In this document: positions 12,126-25,512 of the stretch, one piece after another
How positions within the stretch are numbered: position 1 is the first letter of the stretch
How the letters are laid out: every line of letters begins with the position of its first letter
Source: Cylindrobasidium torrendii FP15055 ss-10
Lineage: Eukaryota; Basidiomycota; Agaricomycetes; Agaricales; Physalacriaceae
Assembly: GCA_000934385.1 (NCBI GenBank)
Contig: KN880497.1
Coordinates: 51,722-115,721, forward strand
Reading direction: 5' to 3'
Length of the DNA stretch: 64,000 nucleotides
The notes under the pieces: generated by a model
The model's database searches: none
Seen by the model: only the letters and a program-made list of their open reading frames with translations
What the model was told of the DNA's origin: nothing
Translations under genes and position numbers: made by a program

Positions 12126-15100
12126 CTATCGTCGTAGCTCATTGACTTTATGTGTAAATGCCTCTCTACAATGGAAATGTGTGACTTCGCCTCTGCAAAA
12201 ATCATCAGCAAATCAGTTCGATGGTGCACAAAAACCGAACTGACCTAGGTGCATGGATGGCAACGACGCTGCTCCCAAGTCGTTTATGGCACTGCGGACA
12301 TCTAACCACACACTATTAGCTCGAAGCACCCATTCATAAGGACACATACATCCTAGAGTCTGTGATCTTCACTCTCTTCGTCTGTAGAGCCATCAACCGT
12401 CTCCCAACCTGTTCACTCCTCGATTTGGTGACCACCTTCACCAGGCGTGTCTCGAATATCGGCGCGCGCAGCGACTCCGTCAGAAATGTGCGGATCTCCT
12501 GCGCCGTGACCAGAGGTGGCAGAAGTTTGAGTGTCTCTACTGTATCCAACCTTGGACTATGTCGACTAATCAAGCCGAGTGCGGGGGGAAGGAAGTCGCC
12601 AGATGCTGTTGGCCGAAGATATATCTTGAGCAATGTCAAGAAAATCTCATTGGTACTGGGGGATTGCGCCTCGTAGTATTGTTTGCAGTATCTATGCGCG
12701 AGGTCAATTTGTCAGGCTGCAAGGCAAAGCTCCAGAGGTGGACGCACTCTTCAGCCTTGATATAATCTCTGAGGCTGTAGGCATAGATTTCAAGCGCCTG
12801 GTCATGTCGGCCAAGCTTTCCCAAAAGGATAGCGCGCGCTTCGTATAAATCTGGCAAAATGTTAGGCTTGTAAATATGCACCGGCTTTGCCGTACCCGTC
12901 GACGAGACCAGGCCATACAAGTGATCAGCACTGTATCGACTAGTCGTATTGATGAACTCCAGAAACTTGGAATACACCTCTGCAGCATCTACAACGGTGT
13001 AAGGAGCCTGCCTTTGGTTAGTCTCTGAACCACATACATTTGTCCGCAGCCTTCTTCGACGACAGGGACATAGACAAGTATAACTCCGCGAGACGGTTAT
13101 GTACGACAAGCGCATCTGCGTGTCTTTCGTTGATAATAAACTCCAGGAAGCGCACACATAATCTTGGATCAATGCCTTCTAAGTAGTCCGCTACGTTCTT
13201 CTGCGGGAGCTCAACGTCCTCAGACGTAAAGACCTAAATCATTTGCATCTCAGCATGACCCTTGAACGATTCAGCAAGATACCAACCTCGAACGCCTTGT
13301 CCTTGTCAACCTCGAATAGCCAGCGAGACGACTCAAAAACCAGGTCCATGTATTCCGGTCCGAGTTTCTGCAGATACAGTGTCGTTCTGTATGTCGGGTC
13401 GTCCTCATCATCTTCACTCAGCCTGGAACAAGTGGTCAGACAGAACATCAGAAGGGTCCCAGCCAGCTCACTGTCGCAACAGCTCAAGCGCCCTGGCGTG
13501 CATCTTTTTCCCATGGTACAGATCAATAAGCTCTTGGAATTTCTGCACATCTGGTCAATCTATGCAACAACATGGGAAAACCAACTCACCTTCCGTTCTC
13601 TCAGTTCCTCCTCCACTTCACTGACCTCACACCAATTAGGCAACCTCACCAGCGCCCCTAGTAGACCAGGTCGGATTATAAGATACGACTTGAACAGTAT
13701 CGTATACACAACCTGTGCGAAGCGCACCAGCTGTTCTGGCGTAAGCGCAGACAACTGGACATCCGGCAACTCGAAGAGCTCTTCCACAGGTATAGAGTTC
13801 AAAGAAGGATACTGATGGGCTTGTGTCGGTGAAATCCCATTCGCGGCGAGAGCAGCGTCGACTTTCGGGCGGTGATCAGAGAGATAGCGGACAAGGGTCT
13901 CTATGGACTGGCGGAAAGTGTCCGGGGGTGGTTTCTTTGCCTTTCCCACGCTATGGACGGACGCGGTGTCATCGTCCTTCTCCTTAATAGACGGCGCCGC
14001 CGATGTATTCGACGTAGCGGCCATCAACGACCCCAGCCCGGTTCGTAGTTTCCCTCGAAGGCTAGCGCTAGTTGGTATGCCCGAGAGTTGCTCGATCATG
14101 TCCTTGTCGATAGTATTTGTCCGTCGCAGGGAGTCAACAGAGTCTTGGCGTCGATGAGGAATTTTCTGGATCCCAGTGTCGACTGGCACGTCCGCAGGCT
14201 CCGGTGAGGCAGACTTGGGGGCGGCTGGTCCACCAAACAGTGGTATCCACTGTTCCTCGGGCAAGCTCAATCGCCCAGCGACGGTCTCCGGATACAGCGC
14301 AACGACTTTTGCCGGGTTCACTTCCAGTTCTTTGAGGGCATCAATGGCAGCATCGTATTTGGCATTCTTGAAGTGGGCGACAGCATTGAGCGCTTTCACT
14401 CTGGAATTCCGAGCGTCGTGATCAGAAAGTGGTGGTGATATGGTACCAAGCAGGGATAGTGCCTCCCCATAGTTTTCGGACGCGACTAGTTCGTCGATTT
14501 GGTCTGACCAAGGCTTGATGTCGAACCGCCAGATTGTGCTGCCCTCGGCAGTGGTTGTCGCACGGTCTGTTGGTGTTGTTATGAGGTACAGAGGAGATTT
14601 GGCTGCGGGAGTAGGCGTCAGAACGCGAATCGTCGCGTTAAGCAGGGGAGTTGTCGACGTGGTACTAGGGTGGCGGAATGGGAACGGGATCGTCTGTGCT
14701 GGTTGCAAAGAAAGAGACGAGCGTATTTGAAGGACGCTTGTTGGATGTGCAGTTTCTCCTCCATTCAATGGTATGGTGGCGGGAGGGAATACGTTGAAGA
14801 GGTATGGCTTCACATAAGCGATGTCTTCAGGGATGGTCGGTAGCACCATCGATGCTGGTCTTGCCTCTTTGCCGTCCGCGGTCAAGAAATATCCCTCGTC
14901 TGAGCTTATGAGAAAGTGCTGAATGTTGCATGCGAAGTGACTCACTGTCTTTGAACACCACTGTTTCTGCATCGTTCAGCTGAATTACCACTGGCTTTGC
15001 TTTGGCACCTAAGCCCAGTGTCATATATCCGGTCAGACCGGTGAGCGTTCCCAGAGCTGTCGCTGTTGTAGATGGCGCAGGAAGGACAAGTTCAGTCGCA

Positions 15101-15890
15101 GTCAATGTATTCATGTCGAATATGGCGTAGTCAGGCGCATACGCGAAACATAGCTTGTCGGAAGACATGAACGTTATTGTGCGTGGAGAATGCGGCAATG
15201 GAGCTTCCTGTATAATATTAGTGCGCAAGCATAACAATGGCCAAATAATTGAAGCTAACCTTGACATCTTGGGCCTCCCCATCCTTCCAGGTATAAATGA
15301 CCACCTTTCGCCGGCAGCCAACGACCAGGTAGGTGATGAGAGTGGGTATCGTGCGTGCATCCGGGTTATCGAATGTCCCCTCCTTGGGTATATGTTGGAC
15401 GTGACTGAACACGGTGAACGAGAACGCAGCTTTGGCTTGTGTGAGGGGTGTGGGGTTTGTGAACGCAGGTATAGAATGCAGGGTGACCGTCATTTCTACA
15501 TAAGCGTTAGACGACAGTTGAACGCGGAGTTGAGCACGCACCTGAGAGTATTACCAGCGAGTTGATATCTCGAATGAAGCCCAGCTGCTCGATTGACCTG
15601 CGTACCACGCTCTTCTTTACATCTACTAGCGTTGCAGTCTCATTGCTGGAGCCTTCTCGGTGTGAGTGACAATAATCCTATGCTGAACTTTGCAATCTGA
15701 CCAGCGCCATCATCGACCCCATAAATGTGCAAATTCCCAACGGAGGAGCCCAAGTAGAGTCTGTCACCTCGGATGGATGTTAGATGAGTGTTGCTCAATG
15801 GCCATGGTTGCGCGCACCTTGGACGAGAGCAGAATCTATCTTCTCTCTGATACCGGTGACAACAGGCTTCGGCTCACAGAACGGAGCCAT
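12126..15890 (-). CDS. VPS39: HOPS complex subunit Vps39/Vam6
   Basis: Vacuolar tethering subunit of HOPS that binds the Rab7/Ypt7 GTPase, in late endosome to vacuole fusion. About 1,000 residues on a dozen or more exons. The N-terminal citron-homology (CNH) propeller starts MAPFCEPKPVVTGIREKID and contains DRLYLGSSVGNLHIYGVDD and LVVGCRRKVVIYTWKDG. The middle has the alpha-solenoid signature KFQELIDLYHGKKMHARALE, and the clathrin-repeat part has ARAILLGKLGRHDQALEIYA. The C-terminal zinc-binding end is CPQCHKRLGSSVVAIHAPR followed by GEVTHFHCREAF, as expected for the family. The last two small exons lie at about 12300-12126, well past the first apparent stop. Some internal exon borders are approximate. 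Confidence 0.92.
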
Positions 15891-16107
15891 GGCAGCACCT
15901 CCGTTATGGTGGTGGTGTAGGTGACCGCAAGTCGGGCCGATTCACCTCACCCTGTCTGTGGTCGGTCGATCGTTCATGCACTTTGAACTCAAGTCTCACG
16001 CTCACTCTCATCTTGATATTGGTATTTTGACGGGCAGAGCATGAGGAATGGCTATGATACACGCGCATGATTTGATACAGAAGGTAAGTCAAAGTTCTCG
16101 AATACTA

Positions 16108-16775
16108 CTACGCGGTGGCTACAGCAGTTTCTGTTTCCTTGCGTATCTTCTCGATATACACAAATGTCACGAGCACCAAGTCCAGCATGTCCTCCCCCTC
16201 GGGCATAATCTCCAGCTTAGCAGGGCTCTTCTTGTGAAATACGCCCCATTTCCGTCGATGGGACTGAGCAACTATCTGTTCCTTATCTTCGTACGAGACG
16301 AGCTACAGCTTCAATCAGACTATGCCAACACGACGGCACCAGCACCTACCTTGGAACTCTCGGTCTGCAACTTCCACCGATACTTCTTGCCATTTGGTGC
16401 TGTAAAAACGCGATCTCTGTGAAGCAAATGTCAGTGTCCATTTCGACTTCAATGCAAGAATTGTGCACACCTCCCCATGTCGTTCCACTTCATCCCCGAA
16501 CCCTCCTTCTTGAGCAGTTCATTTGCTTCGAGCTCTTGCCCGCCATATCGTATCATGTGTGGATTCAAGCCAGATTTCCAGTCGATGCCTGCGATTATGC
16601 CGTATCGCGCACCGCCATCCTGCCCTGGGATATCTGAGGGAAGCAGTTTGAGAATGGATGTCGTGCGACTGCCCAGAGCTCTCGGTGTCTCCGTTTTCAA
16701 TAAAACAGTGCCGTCTGGTAGTGTGTAGGTGCTTCGATGGACTTCGTCCTCATTTGAGATGGACAACTCGAACAT
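16108..16775 (-). CDS. DUF6593 domain protein
   Basis: Small protein of 188 residues on three exons: 16775-16471, 16416-16350, 16302-16108, all in phase. The order of features is that of the basidiomycete DUF6593 family: an N-terminal beta-rich part starting MFELSISNEDEVHRSTYTLP, a central DRVFTAPNGKKYRWKLQTES, and a C-terminal EIMPEGEDMLDLVLVTFVYI strand-helix. No catalytic residues are known for the family and its role is not established. It is tandem with, and upstream of, the Vps39 gene on the same strand (217 bp between them), which need not imply a link. Confidence 0.75.
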
Positions 16776-17407
16776 GATGGCTTGGTGACAGGTAGATGAT
16801 GGGCAGTGTAAAGATGGTGGTCTCCGTGTCCCTCTTATAGTGTTCGAGACAGCTCGTTTTCGTCATCTGAGTTTGTTGTTTGCTGACCATTTTGAGTTGA
16901 AACATCATAATATCAGACCGCAGCTAGGTTCGAACGCTTTACCTGCCTTCAGCGTCTGTCATTCGCTCCAACGACTGTATCAGGGCCAGGCATTGCTTTG
17001 GGAGAGCTCCTTCATGAAAAAAAGAGAAATCAGCCACGAGTTTCATATTCCCGCAGAGCCCGGCTCGGACTAGGCTGCTTGAACGATGAACAAACGTTCC
17101 ATCGTTCACGTTCAGGGCTTGCTCAATACACGGTCACGTGATCATGTAATCCGCCCATCCTGGTCCCTGGAAGATACTCATGACTTTGTGGAATGCGTAT
17201 GAGATGAGTTTGATGAGAATTTGGTGCTGAATATGGAGCAAGTGACAGTATTGATATATATAACAGTTAGCAACAGGATAAATACAATATTTTTACGGAT
17301 ATTTACAGATGGAAATGTTAAGTACTACAGTCAACATCGTCATGATCACGCACACACAGAAGACACTAGCTCTACCTACACCCAATGCCTATACAGGACA
17401 GTGAAAA
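16776..17407. other. Intergenic region
   Basis: Holds the promoter of the DUF6593 gene and the 3' flank of the ankyrin gene. A short AT-rich tract near 17250-17300 is the only visible feature. Confidence 0.5.
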
Positions 17408-20199
17408 CTAGTACAAATACGCCCGCCTTCGCACGCCCCGTACAACCTCTTTTACAATCCGCAGCCACTGGATGACCAGGTCAATCTCCTCCTGCGCCGC
17501 CGAGATATGTGCATCAATCTTGCGAAGCACCAACCTCCTCACTACACGCGTCTCATCGTCGTCGCTCTCCAGCACCGTCGAGTTTGAATTCGCGGAGGAA
17601 TTCGAAAAGAGGGAGGTCATGCTGTTGCGGCTGAACAGCTTTGACGATACAAACTGGCTGTAGCCAAGTGAATTTGGAGACCCTGGACCGGGGGACGCAC
17701 GACTCCCGAGTCGGCGATTCGAATACGTTTGGCGGAGGTCAGATACCAGCACTTTACGTTTCTAGATGGGATGGGTTGGTTGAGGGTGAGTTAAATATTA
17801 AACAAATCGAACGGACATACCCGTATCGCCTTCTGGATAATACGCTCCGTCCGAGAGATGGCTTGATTTGCTTTCAAAATTAATCCTTGACCCTGGAGAA
17901 AAATCAATGGCTCGTCAATGGTATGAAGATTGGACGCACTGCAGCGATGCGTTCATCAATACGGAGCAGGTCGCGTCGTGCTTTAGTCAAGACCACCTGC
18001 GACGTCCGTAGTGCATTATCAATCGATGGTGAGCTCCAGAAACAGGACACAGGCGGTATCGGACTCGGGGCGGGCGTCTGTCCCACGGTAGGTGATGGCG
18101 ACGGTGACGCCGGGATGTTGAGTCGATCCGCTGAGGGTTTCCGCTTGAACCACGACTTCCATTTTGATGTCGCCTTTTCCTCCGACTTGACAGCAAACCC
18201 AGGGCTGGTCGGCGATGGTGGTGTAGCAGAGCCGGTAGACACCATAGTCTTTTGAGAGTCCTCCGAGCCTCGCTTGGACCGCCATGGGTTGATAGACTCG
18301 ATGCCGCGCTCCTCCGTGACAGCGTCTGCATCCCGGGAGACAGTCTCGAAAAGATTGGTTATCCCCCGAGCAGTGGCGGAAAGCTCCAGAAGCTCCTTGG
18401 ACGTATCCTCAGTCCGCGCCCGGAAGTGTGCGATGAGCTCGAGTGAGATTTCCTCCGCTTCGCCCAATACACCTTCTAGGTGACTGAAATACGACGTATT
18501 TTGGTCATGGTGGATGGCTGGAGATGTAAGACGCAGGTTGGTGACTAGTCGCTGGCCCATGCCTGTCGAATCAAAGGAAGGGGCGGAGGCTTCCAGGCCT
18601 TGGGGCGCGTCGGGAAGGTCGAAGAAGGACACCATGGACGAATAAGAAGTCGCAGGCCGCAAAGTGTATATGGAACATGACGAAGAGGGTCGCTCATCCT
18701 GACCAAATGCCAAACGGAATTCCGGCTTTGCTACTTCAAGCGCTGTGAGACTAGGACGGCATAAATGTTGTATATCTTACATGGGCGCAAGGAACCACAT
18801 ACCCTCGGGCGTTTCTCAGCTCGCGGACTTGGCCGGTCGTGTCGAGCTCAAGCAATAGGACCAGGACATTAAGGCATTGACCATGCTCTGCGGCGATATG
18901 GATACAGGTCTCGTCCTCCTTGTCGCGTGCGGCAAGCGGTGCACGATAGTCGCGAACAAGACCGATGAGGAAATCCGACAACAACGAAATACGCTCCTCG
19001 TCCAGAAACAGATAGCCTGACCGCGCCAAGCAGTGGAGGGGAGTAAAGTGCTCTTTGGCGGTAAAGAGAGAGACGTCGGCACCAGCGTAATAGAGCTGTT
19101 TCAGCGCTTGTACGCAGGGTGTCCGTCCAGAGGCGCAATAGTGAATAGGGCTCCAGCCTTTGAGATCGGGAGCGTTGACAAGACATTGGAAGTCTTGAGT
19201 GTGTGAAGACAGAAAGAGCGGTGAAAGTAACGAATGGAGGGTGGCCACATCGGAGGAGACGACTGCCCGGATCAGAGCCTTGGTGGCTTTTGACACTGAT
19301 GCTATAGGTATCGACGGTACAGAAATTTCGCCGCCAAAGTCGAAATCGGCAGGGTAGTCGAATGCCGACGCGGCGGTGCTCCCTCGTACTGTGGCCTATA
19401 CAATCCATTTAGAGAGCCGTCAACAGCAGCCGAAAGAAAACACACACCTTGGTCTCGCGCCATCGATGTTGCCGGAGGATCTCTTCGCACAGGTGGAGGA
19501 CTGGCGGGTGTGGAAGGGCGAACTGGATTGACGTGCGGTAGTTCCTGTCCCGAAAGTCAGGTCGGGCACCATTTTGCAGCTCAACAGGGATCAGCTCGCG
19601 AGTCAAACGCTGATCAGCAGAAATGGGGCGCACCAGAAGTTGCACGACGCGTATATTTTGGTCGCGGGCGGCGTCTATGGAATGGAAAATCTGTGAGCTA
19701 GTTTAGGGCATAGAATTGACGCGTCTTACACATCAGAGACGTTGCGCCATGGGTGTCCATTCCATCCACAGATACACTTTGCAGGCTCCCCTCTAGCAGG
19801 GCGTTGACCGCGTCGTAGAGATTGAGCCAGGCAGCCATGCCAATTGGTGTCACTCCACGAAATGCCTCTTGCGGCGCATTGAGAGTGTATAGCGTAACAT
19901 CTGGTCGTGAGACCAGCGCTCGGATGATGTTGAGACGAGCAGACGTGAATGCCGACTCATGGGCGGCGCTAATGTCGTCCCACCTGTGATTGACGCGTCA
20001 ATAAAGACGGCTAACACGGAAAAGCTTAGCGGACGCACCGCTGCCCAGCAACGGCACACATAATCGCCGTACGGCCTGCTTGGTCCAACTCATTCACGTC
20101 TGCACCCTCCTCTACTACGCGCTTGAACGCGTCGTAGTCGCCCACAAGCGCGGCGCGGTGCAATGGAAAGTTTTCGGGCGAATTTCGCACGCTATTCAT
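17408..20199 (-). CDS. Ankyrin-repeat protein with coiled-coil C-terminus
   Basis: Multi-exon gene of roughly 800 residues. It starts MNSVRNSPENFPLHRAALVG, directly with an ankyrin repeat, followed by GADVNELDQAGRTAIMCAVAG. Later repeats include DLKGWSPIHYCASGRTPC, GADVSLFTAKEHFTPLHCLA and ARDKEDETCIHIAAEHGQ. After the repeats comes a Ser/Pro-rich region, a helical segment LGEAEEISLELIAHFRAR, a basic linker KWKSWFKRKP, and a C-terminal part with predicted coiled coil ending AQEEIDLVIQWLRIVKEV. The last two exons follow introns near 17925-17880 and 17820-17765. The architecture of ankyrin repeats plus a helical tail suggests a scaffold, but the partner is unknown. No enzyme domain is visible. 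Confidence 0.75.
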
Positions 20200-20972
20200 T
20201 GCGAAATGGGACGCGACCGGACGCGTCGAATAGTATGCTTGGAAGCAGGAAGCACGGAAGAAAGAGCAAAAGTGATAGCCAGAGAAAAAGATGAAGCCTT
20301 GTAGAACACCGGAGAGTGAGAGAAAACCGCAAATACACGAGGAACGTTATATACACGGGGGTAGCAGAACACGAGGAGTTTGCCGCCACGAGGCAGATCT
20401 TCCAAATTCCCAGGCAGTTCCCGCCAGCGTCGGCGCACGCTGGCACCTCGAGGTCTATGAGGGTCTATACCTGGTTTATATGGGCCATAACTGTAATAAA
20501 ACTGAGATATTGAGGCCTGTGCACGCTGCTCTCGTGCTTCCGGCCAAAGCTTGATCTCCCCGTTTTTCCAAAATCCCGACAGTGGACATTTAAGTTAACC
20601 CATGCCGCCCGTTTCATACAGCCGAGCAAGACAGTCGACATTCTAGTCATTTTTCGGTAATTGAGCTGGCTAGGGATAAGCACAGGGTCGTCGTAAGTTA
20701 TTTGGACACCCATTGAGCAATGCCATATCACAAGGCCTCTCTCAAGACGCGCCAGAAGCGAACCATAGCCCCGACGGGTCCTAGCCAACCCATACACACG
20801 AGGAAATGGATGATGCCGACTGTTTGCGATTTCCCTGATATTTATTGATAATTTCTTGTCGATGGTACTAGTGTCTACCCGGACCTTTCCTACATTGTAC
20901 CTGCAAATAATGTATGTAATGGGGAGAGTTACAGAGAATAACGCCGGAATAGCGAGAGAATCACCACGCCGC
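20200..20972. other. Intergenic region
   Basis: Between the ankyrin start and the Mex67 stop. Only short unconvincing frames occur on either strand. Confidence 0.5.
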
Positions 20973-23275
20973 TCACGCCTGTGGTTGCGCCTGCATGAAC
21001 GACTGCGGACCCAAAGACGGCTATGTAACATGTTAGTAACGATAGTAGCCAAATAGCCAAAAGGCAAGCTCACCTTGGCGGCTTCAACCATCGCAAGCGC
21101 CATAGGGACATCTCCCTGAGTGCGACCCAGACAGTCGACACTGACGGCGGGGGTAAGGTTTGTCATTTGACAAAACTCAGCAACGAGTCCCTGTTGGGCC
21201 TCAGGCTATGAAGACGTGAGAATCGTATCAAGAAGTGATGAAATCTGCGACTCACTAGCTGCATTAATTCGGCCTGATGATGAGGAGGGATCGCATACAT
21301 CCGTGGAGGGAGCACCGGGGTAGGCGTGCTAGTCGCAGGGACAATGGCTGCTGCTGCTGGCGCATCCTCCTTGCGTTTCGCATCGGGTTGAACAACCATG
21401 GGCCCAACCTTCCAGACCTCCGAGCTAGAGAACGCGCGGACGGTCAACTGGTCGGACAGAATGACAAGATCCCAGCCAGCTTGTTTTGCGCTGCGAGACA
21501 TGAGCTATGTGTTGATGAAAAACAGAGAGTGCAATCATACCCTGGATTCGCAATCTCTGCCGGGAGCAGGATCATGGTACGGTCGAAAGAGCGTAGTCCA
21601 TCGCAAGGCTCTGCAGAATGATAAGTAAGGGTGAAAAGAATCTCAAATGCCGACCCACTCTCGACAAACTGGCCATGAATGTTGAGCAACATGGCCGGGC
21701 TATTCCCGTGAGGAACGACCATAGCATCGAGCACAAAGTTACCCGAGCTAGCCAAGTCATGGAGCGTTCTGGGAAGTTCTGAAATGCCTTCGATAACTTG
21801 CTGGTTTCCGACCCGTATACGGTTGTCGTGTTTAGACCATTCGCGCGTCCGCGTCAGGTTGCGTGAGCCACCCGTTGGAGTATCCAGCCAATCCCCCCAG
21901 CTCAGTTTGCTTTGGTTCGGAAATTTGCGCTGAAGGCCTTGAATGCGCGCGCGATCCGGTATGTTGGTGTTCGCAGAGACCGAAAACGTGCATGATTCAT
22001 TGTAAGCACCGATAAGAGCGGGTCGGTTGTGGTCGAAAAGTTCGAAATATCTAGAGACAGTTGAGACAAGAGCAAGTCGAAGGGGGTTGACATACTTCAT
22101 CAAAAAGTTTCCTACGAGCTCCGTGCTGATTCCACCATGCATGACTGTCCCCAGCATCTCAAAGGGGAATGTCGTTGCAGACGGCGCGGGGACTGGTTGA
22201 GCGCCAGCTGTATCTGTAGGGACATCGAATGCTATGCGCGCAATTTGTTGACCATCAAGTAGTGTGACCGTGGGTATGCGGCGCGTTACCTCCCTGCATT
22301 GACTCAGCGCCTATGGAATGAGCAATGTCACAGTGTGCTTACGACTTATAGTTATCGATTTTGTTGGCCTGCGATTGCTGAAGGGGGTTCCCCGTGAGCA
22401 TGAGTTCCGTCAGCCGAGAAAAGCCTTTATTTTTCGATTTGGTAGACGACAAATTGTCGAGATCTCTCCAAGTCTTTAATTGGTTGTTGACAAGGGATAA
22501 AGCCTGGATGTCTCGGAGGTAGTGGCTCAGGCGCGACAGGTGTTCTGGACTGAGATTGTTGTTGCTCAAATCGAGCTTGGTAGGCTGTGTACTTGTCAGT
22601 GGCTAACTCGAACAAATCCATTTGTATACACACGGGGGGAGACAGCTTCTGGGCGAGTTTGAATATGACGGCCGCTTCGGTGCCAGTTCCTCCGTGCCCT
22701 GGGGGCGAGAGAGAATATTTCTTGACAATAGGATCATCGACCAGGTTCTGACATTGGGTGAGTAAAGCAGATATGTTAACTGGGTGGCATACGCACAGAA
22801 AGGTTCAGCATTTGGGCTTGACCGTCATATCGAGATTCTACCACTTCCTTCCAATTCGCAACAGAATTTCTGCTCTGGGAAGGACGGGCGACAGCGCGGC
22901 GGCGTTCGATGTCTACAGCCATGCGACTACTGGCGCCGCGTATTGCAGTAGCTCCGGAAACAGTTTTCGGACCAGGGCGTGTAGAAAGAGACTGCGAGCG
23001 ATGAGTGTGAGTTGAGTGTGCTTGTGGGGCCGTTCTCAATGAAGAGCGAGGCTAGACGAAGGGAATGAGCAGTGAATAACATTTACCGTTCTCGAGTTTC
23101 CCAGTATCGCATCCGCAGGGCGCGGTCTCGAAGTCAACTTTCTCCCTACTTTCCGCCCGCCCTGTCTACTCCCGCTGCTAACATCGCGCATGGTGGTGTC
23201 CTTGTCCATTAAGCCAGTTTTGCGCAGAGTCTTGGCTGCCACAGACCCCGGGGCGCGAGTAGGACTTGAGTACAT
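20973..23275 (-). CDS. MEX67: mRNA export receptor Mex67 (NXF1/TAP family)
   Basis: Nuclear export factor that carries mRNPs through the pore as a partner of Mtr2. About 600 residues, many exons. Visible in order: a disordered basic N-terminus ([20 protein letters not shown]); an RNA-binding region ending near [20 protein letters not shown]; leucine-rich repeats ([33 protein letters not shown]); an NTF2-like domain ([35 protein letters not shown] strand, [25 protein letters not shown]); a Pro-rich linker; and a C-terminal UBA-like TAP-C domain ending [21 protein letters not shown]. The last exon after an intron at about 21070-21027 gives the stop at 20973. The ATG at 23275 gives [10 protein letters not shown]; an in-frame ATG at 23401 cannot be excluded. 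Confidence 0.9.
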
Positions 23276-24373
23276 TGCTCCTCTGTATTGGAGTTGTTTG
23301 TGGTGATGGAGTTGTATTGTGGCAGAAAATGAGGATGGGTGGTGGTAGTCGTTGATCAAGTCACTCAGCCTGGTTTGCCGAGTCAAAAGCGATGATGTCA
23401 TGCCGGTCCGATCTTGCCGAACGCCCTTGTTGTCTGTAAGTTAAAGTTGAACGTTTGGACAGTCAAGCTCAGGTCAAACTAGACGGTCAGGAGGAAAGAT
23501 AGGAAATATTCGCTCGCTCACAACTTCGAATATCTCACAGCCGACTATGAAAACCTTGAATACCTCTGCACATGAGTAATAACGAACATCTTCCCGATAT
23601 GGACCAATGCCTATTGATTCTACCAAGTTGAATTATAGGCCGTGCACCGTTGAATTTCTCAGCATATGCATAGAATGTGTTGTCTCAGGGATTTCCTTTG
23701 TCTAAATCAGAACACTGTCATTGTAGGAAGAATTCAATAGCGATGTACCAATCCACGTTTTGCCAGCGAATCTCCGCGCATACTTACGTCCATGCAGCTT
23801 GAAGCCTCGCCCCTACAAGGGTGAGCCGATACTACTCCTTGGTACCAGTGACGGTGTAAGGCGGAGTTTCACAGCTCGCTCTGTAGGACAGAGGTCTGTG
23901 GGAGCCCCGTCTGTATGATTTCCAGTCTTTTCCTCATGAAGGGCTGACTTGAAGGTATCCGACTCTCTGTAACTTCCGACTCCTATCTAAACGTTCGACC
24001 TTCCGTAACCCGTTTTAGGGACGGCCGCGTGCACGTGACTAGGAAAGGGCACACCTGTCTGCCTTCAGGCAACATCAAGTCTCTTATAAACAGACAGCAT
24101 TTGATTGTGGTATAACTGTTCCTGGGGCAGGGTATCCCTAGAAAATCACAATGCGCTAGAAAAAGCAATCATTGTGCTTGACGCTAAAAAATTCAATGTA
24201 CATACGCTGGAGTGTTTGACAACTAGTTAGTGAATGGCCCCGCATCGGGCAATGCTAATGACCAATATCACACTGGCCACTAGTCGGGGAAACAAAGTTA
24301 CATTGTAGATTATAAGTAAGGATTCATGGGTCGGTAGATGGACACAAATTATGCTCTACTGTCTGTGAACCCA
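23276..24373. other. Intergenic stretch of about 1.1 kb
   Basis: Contains the Mex67 promoter side and the 3' flank of the HAD gene. Several short frames occur, none with coding character. No repeat or RNA gene is seen. Confidence 0.5.
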
Positions 24374-25191
24374 TCAGTATCTCGAACGCTCTACTTTGTC
24401 AGAGGCAGCCGATGCAACTGACTTTGAGACTTGCTCGAGTGCCTGAGGGAATTCGTTCCAATGGTTCATAACCACAATCGCCCCACAATCCTCCGTTAGC
24501 ACCTTCTTCATCTTATCCTGCTCCTCCTTTGTTTCGTATGCCCCCACATATCCAATGAGCGGGATTCCAGCGTTCTTCGCGGCAGTGGCACCGCTGCGGC
24601 TGTCTTCGAATGCCACACACTCCGAGGGGGATACGCCGAGCTTCTCGCAGGCATGCAGGTAAACTGCTGGATCGGGTTTCGACGTGGGCTTGGGTAACGA
24701 AGTCGCAGCGCTGTACACACGGTCACCAAAGTATTGGTCTATGCTGGTTTTGTGGAGAGACGCAACGACGCGGGGCAGTGCAGATGATGATACTACGGCG
24801 AGGATGTAGGGCTCTTTGGCGAGTTCAGATAGGATAGGTACAACACCGGGGCACGGCTCCGCCTTCTGCTTGAGCAGTTCGGTGACAGTGGCAAGCTCGC
24901 GGTCGACATAATTGGCCATTGTTTCTTCCGTAAGTGTGATGTTGTATTTCTTCTGTAAGGAAACCATCATGCCGCGGAAGTTCTGGCCCACAAAGTCTTT
25001 GAGTAGGCCCGGACCATTGTAACGGTCGCTTATGTCGTTCTTTTCGAGAATTTCGTTGACAAGCAAGGCGCAGCCTTCGAAGGCAATGTCCTCGGAAAGA
25101 ACCTAAGGCCGGTTACATCTGAGAGTAGCACAACTGATTGGACACCTACCAGAGTGTTGTCACAGTCGAACAGAAGGGCTCTTGGAGACAT
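24374..25191 (-). CDS. HAD-family phosphatase (beta-phosphoglucomutase/DOG-like)
   Basis: Soluble haloacid-dehalogenase-type phosphohydrolase of about 250 residues with one intron near 25104-25150. The four HAD motifs are visible: motif I FDCDNTLVLSED with the nucleophile Asp and acid/base Asp, motif II AVVSSSALPR, motif III Lys in LPKPTSKPDPAVYLHA, and motif IV FEDSRSG. The cap lies between motifs I and II (KYNITLTEETMANYVDREL). This pattern is that of subfamily I (sugar-phosphate, glycerol-phosphate or 2-deoxyglucose-6-phosphate phosphatases). The substrate cannot be told from the sequence. Confidence 0.88.
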
Positions 25192-25512
25192 TGCTGTGAT
25201 GTTGAGGGGGCAGCGATGGTGATAGATCAAGTTGAGATTGCACGCCAATCCCTTTAATACCAAGCGACAGCCTATCATGACGTAGCTCAAACGTAGCTGT
25301 GGATACACAATTCCAGGCAAATCCAATTCCAGAGGGTGGCAAAATACACATGTAATGATGTAGATATATCGAAAACTGAAGGCAGGCGAACGACAAAGGT
25401 CGTACGGGGCAGTGGGGAAGGAGGTGGATTAAAATCCCGCATGGGAAAAGACGAGAGAATAGGACAAAGTAGTAAGTCCGACAGCGGATACATTGGGATA
25501 CTCAGGATCAAT
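25192..25512. other. Intergenic region
   Basis: Short spacer between the HAD gene start and the Sec9 stop on the same strand. Nothing further is seen. Confidence 0.5.
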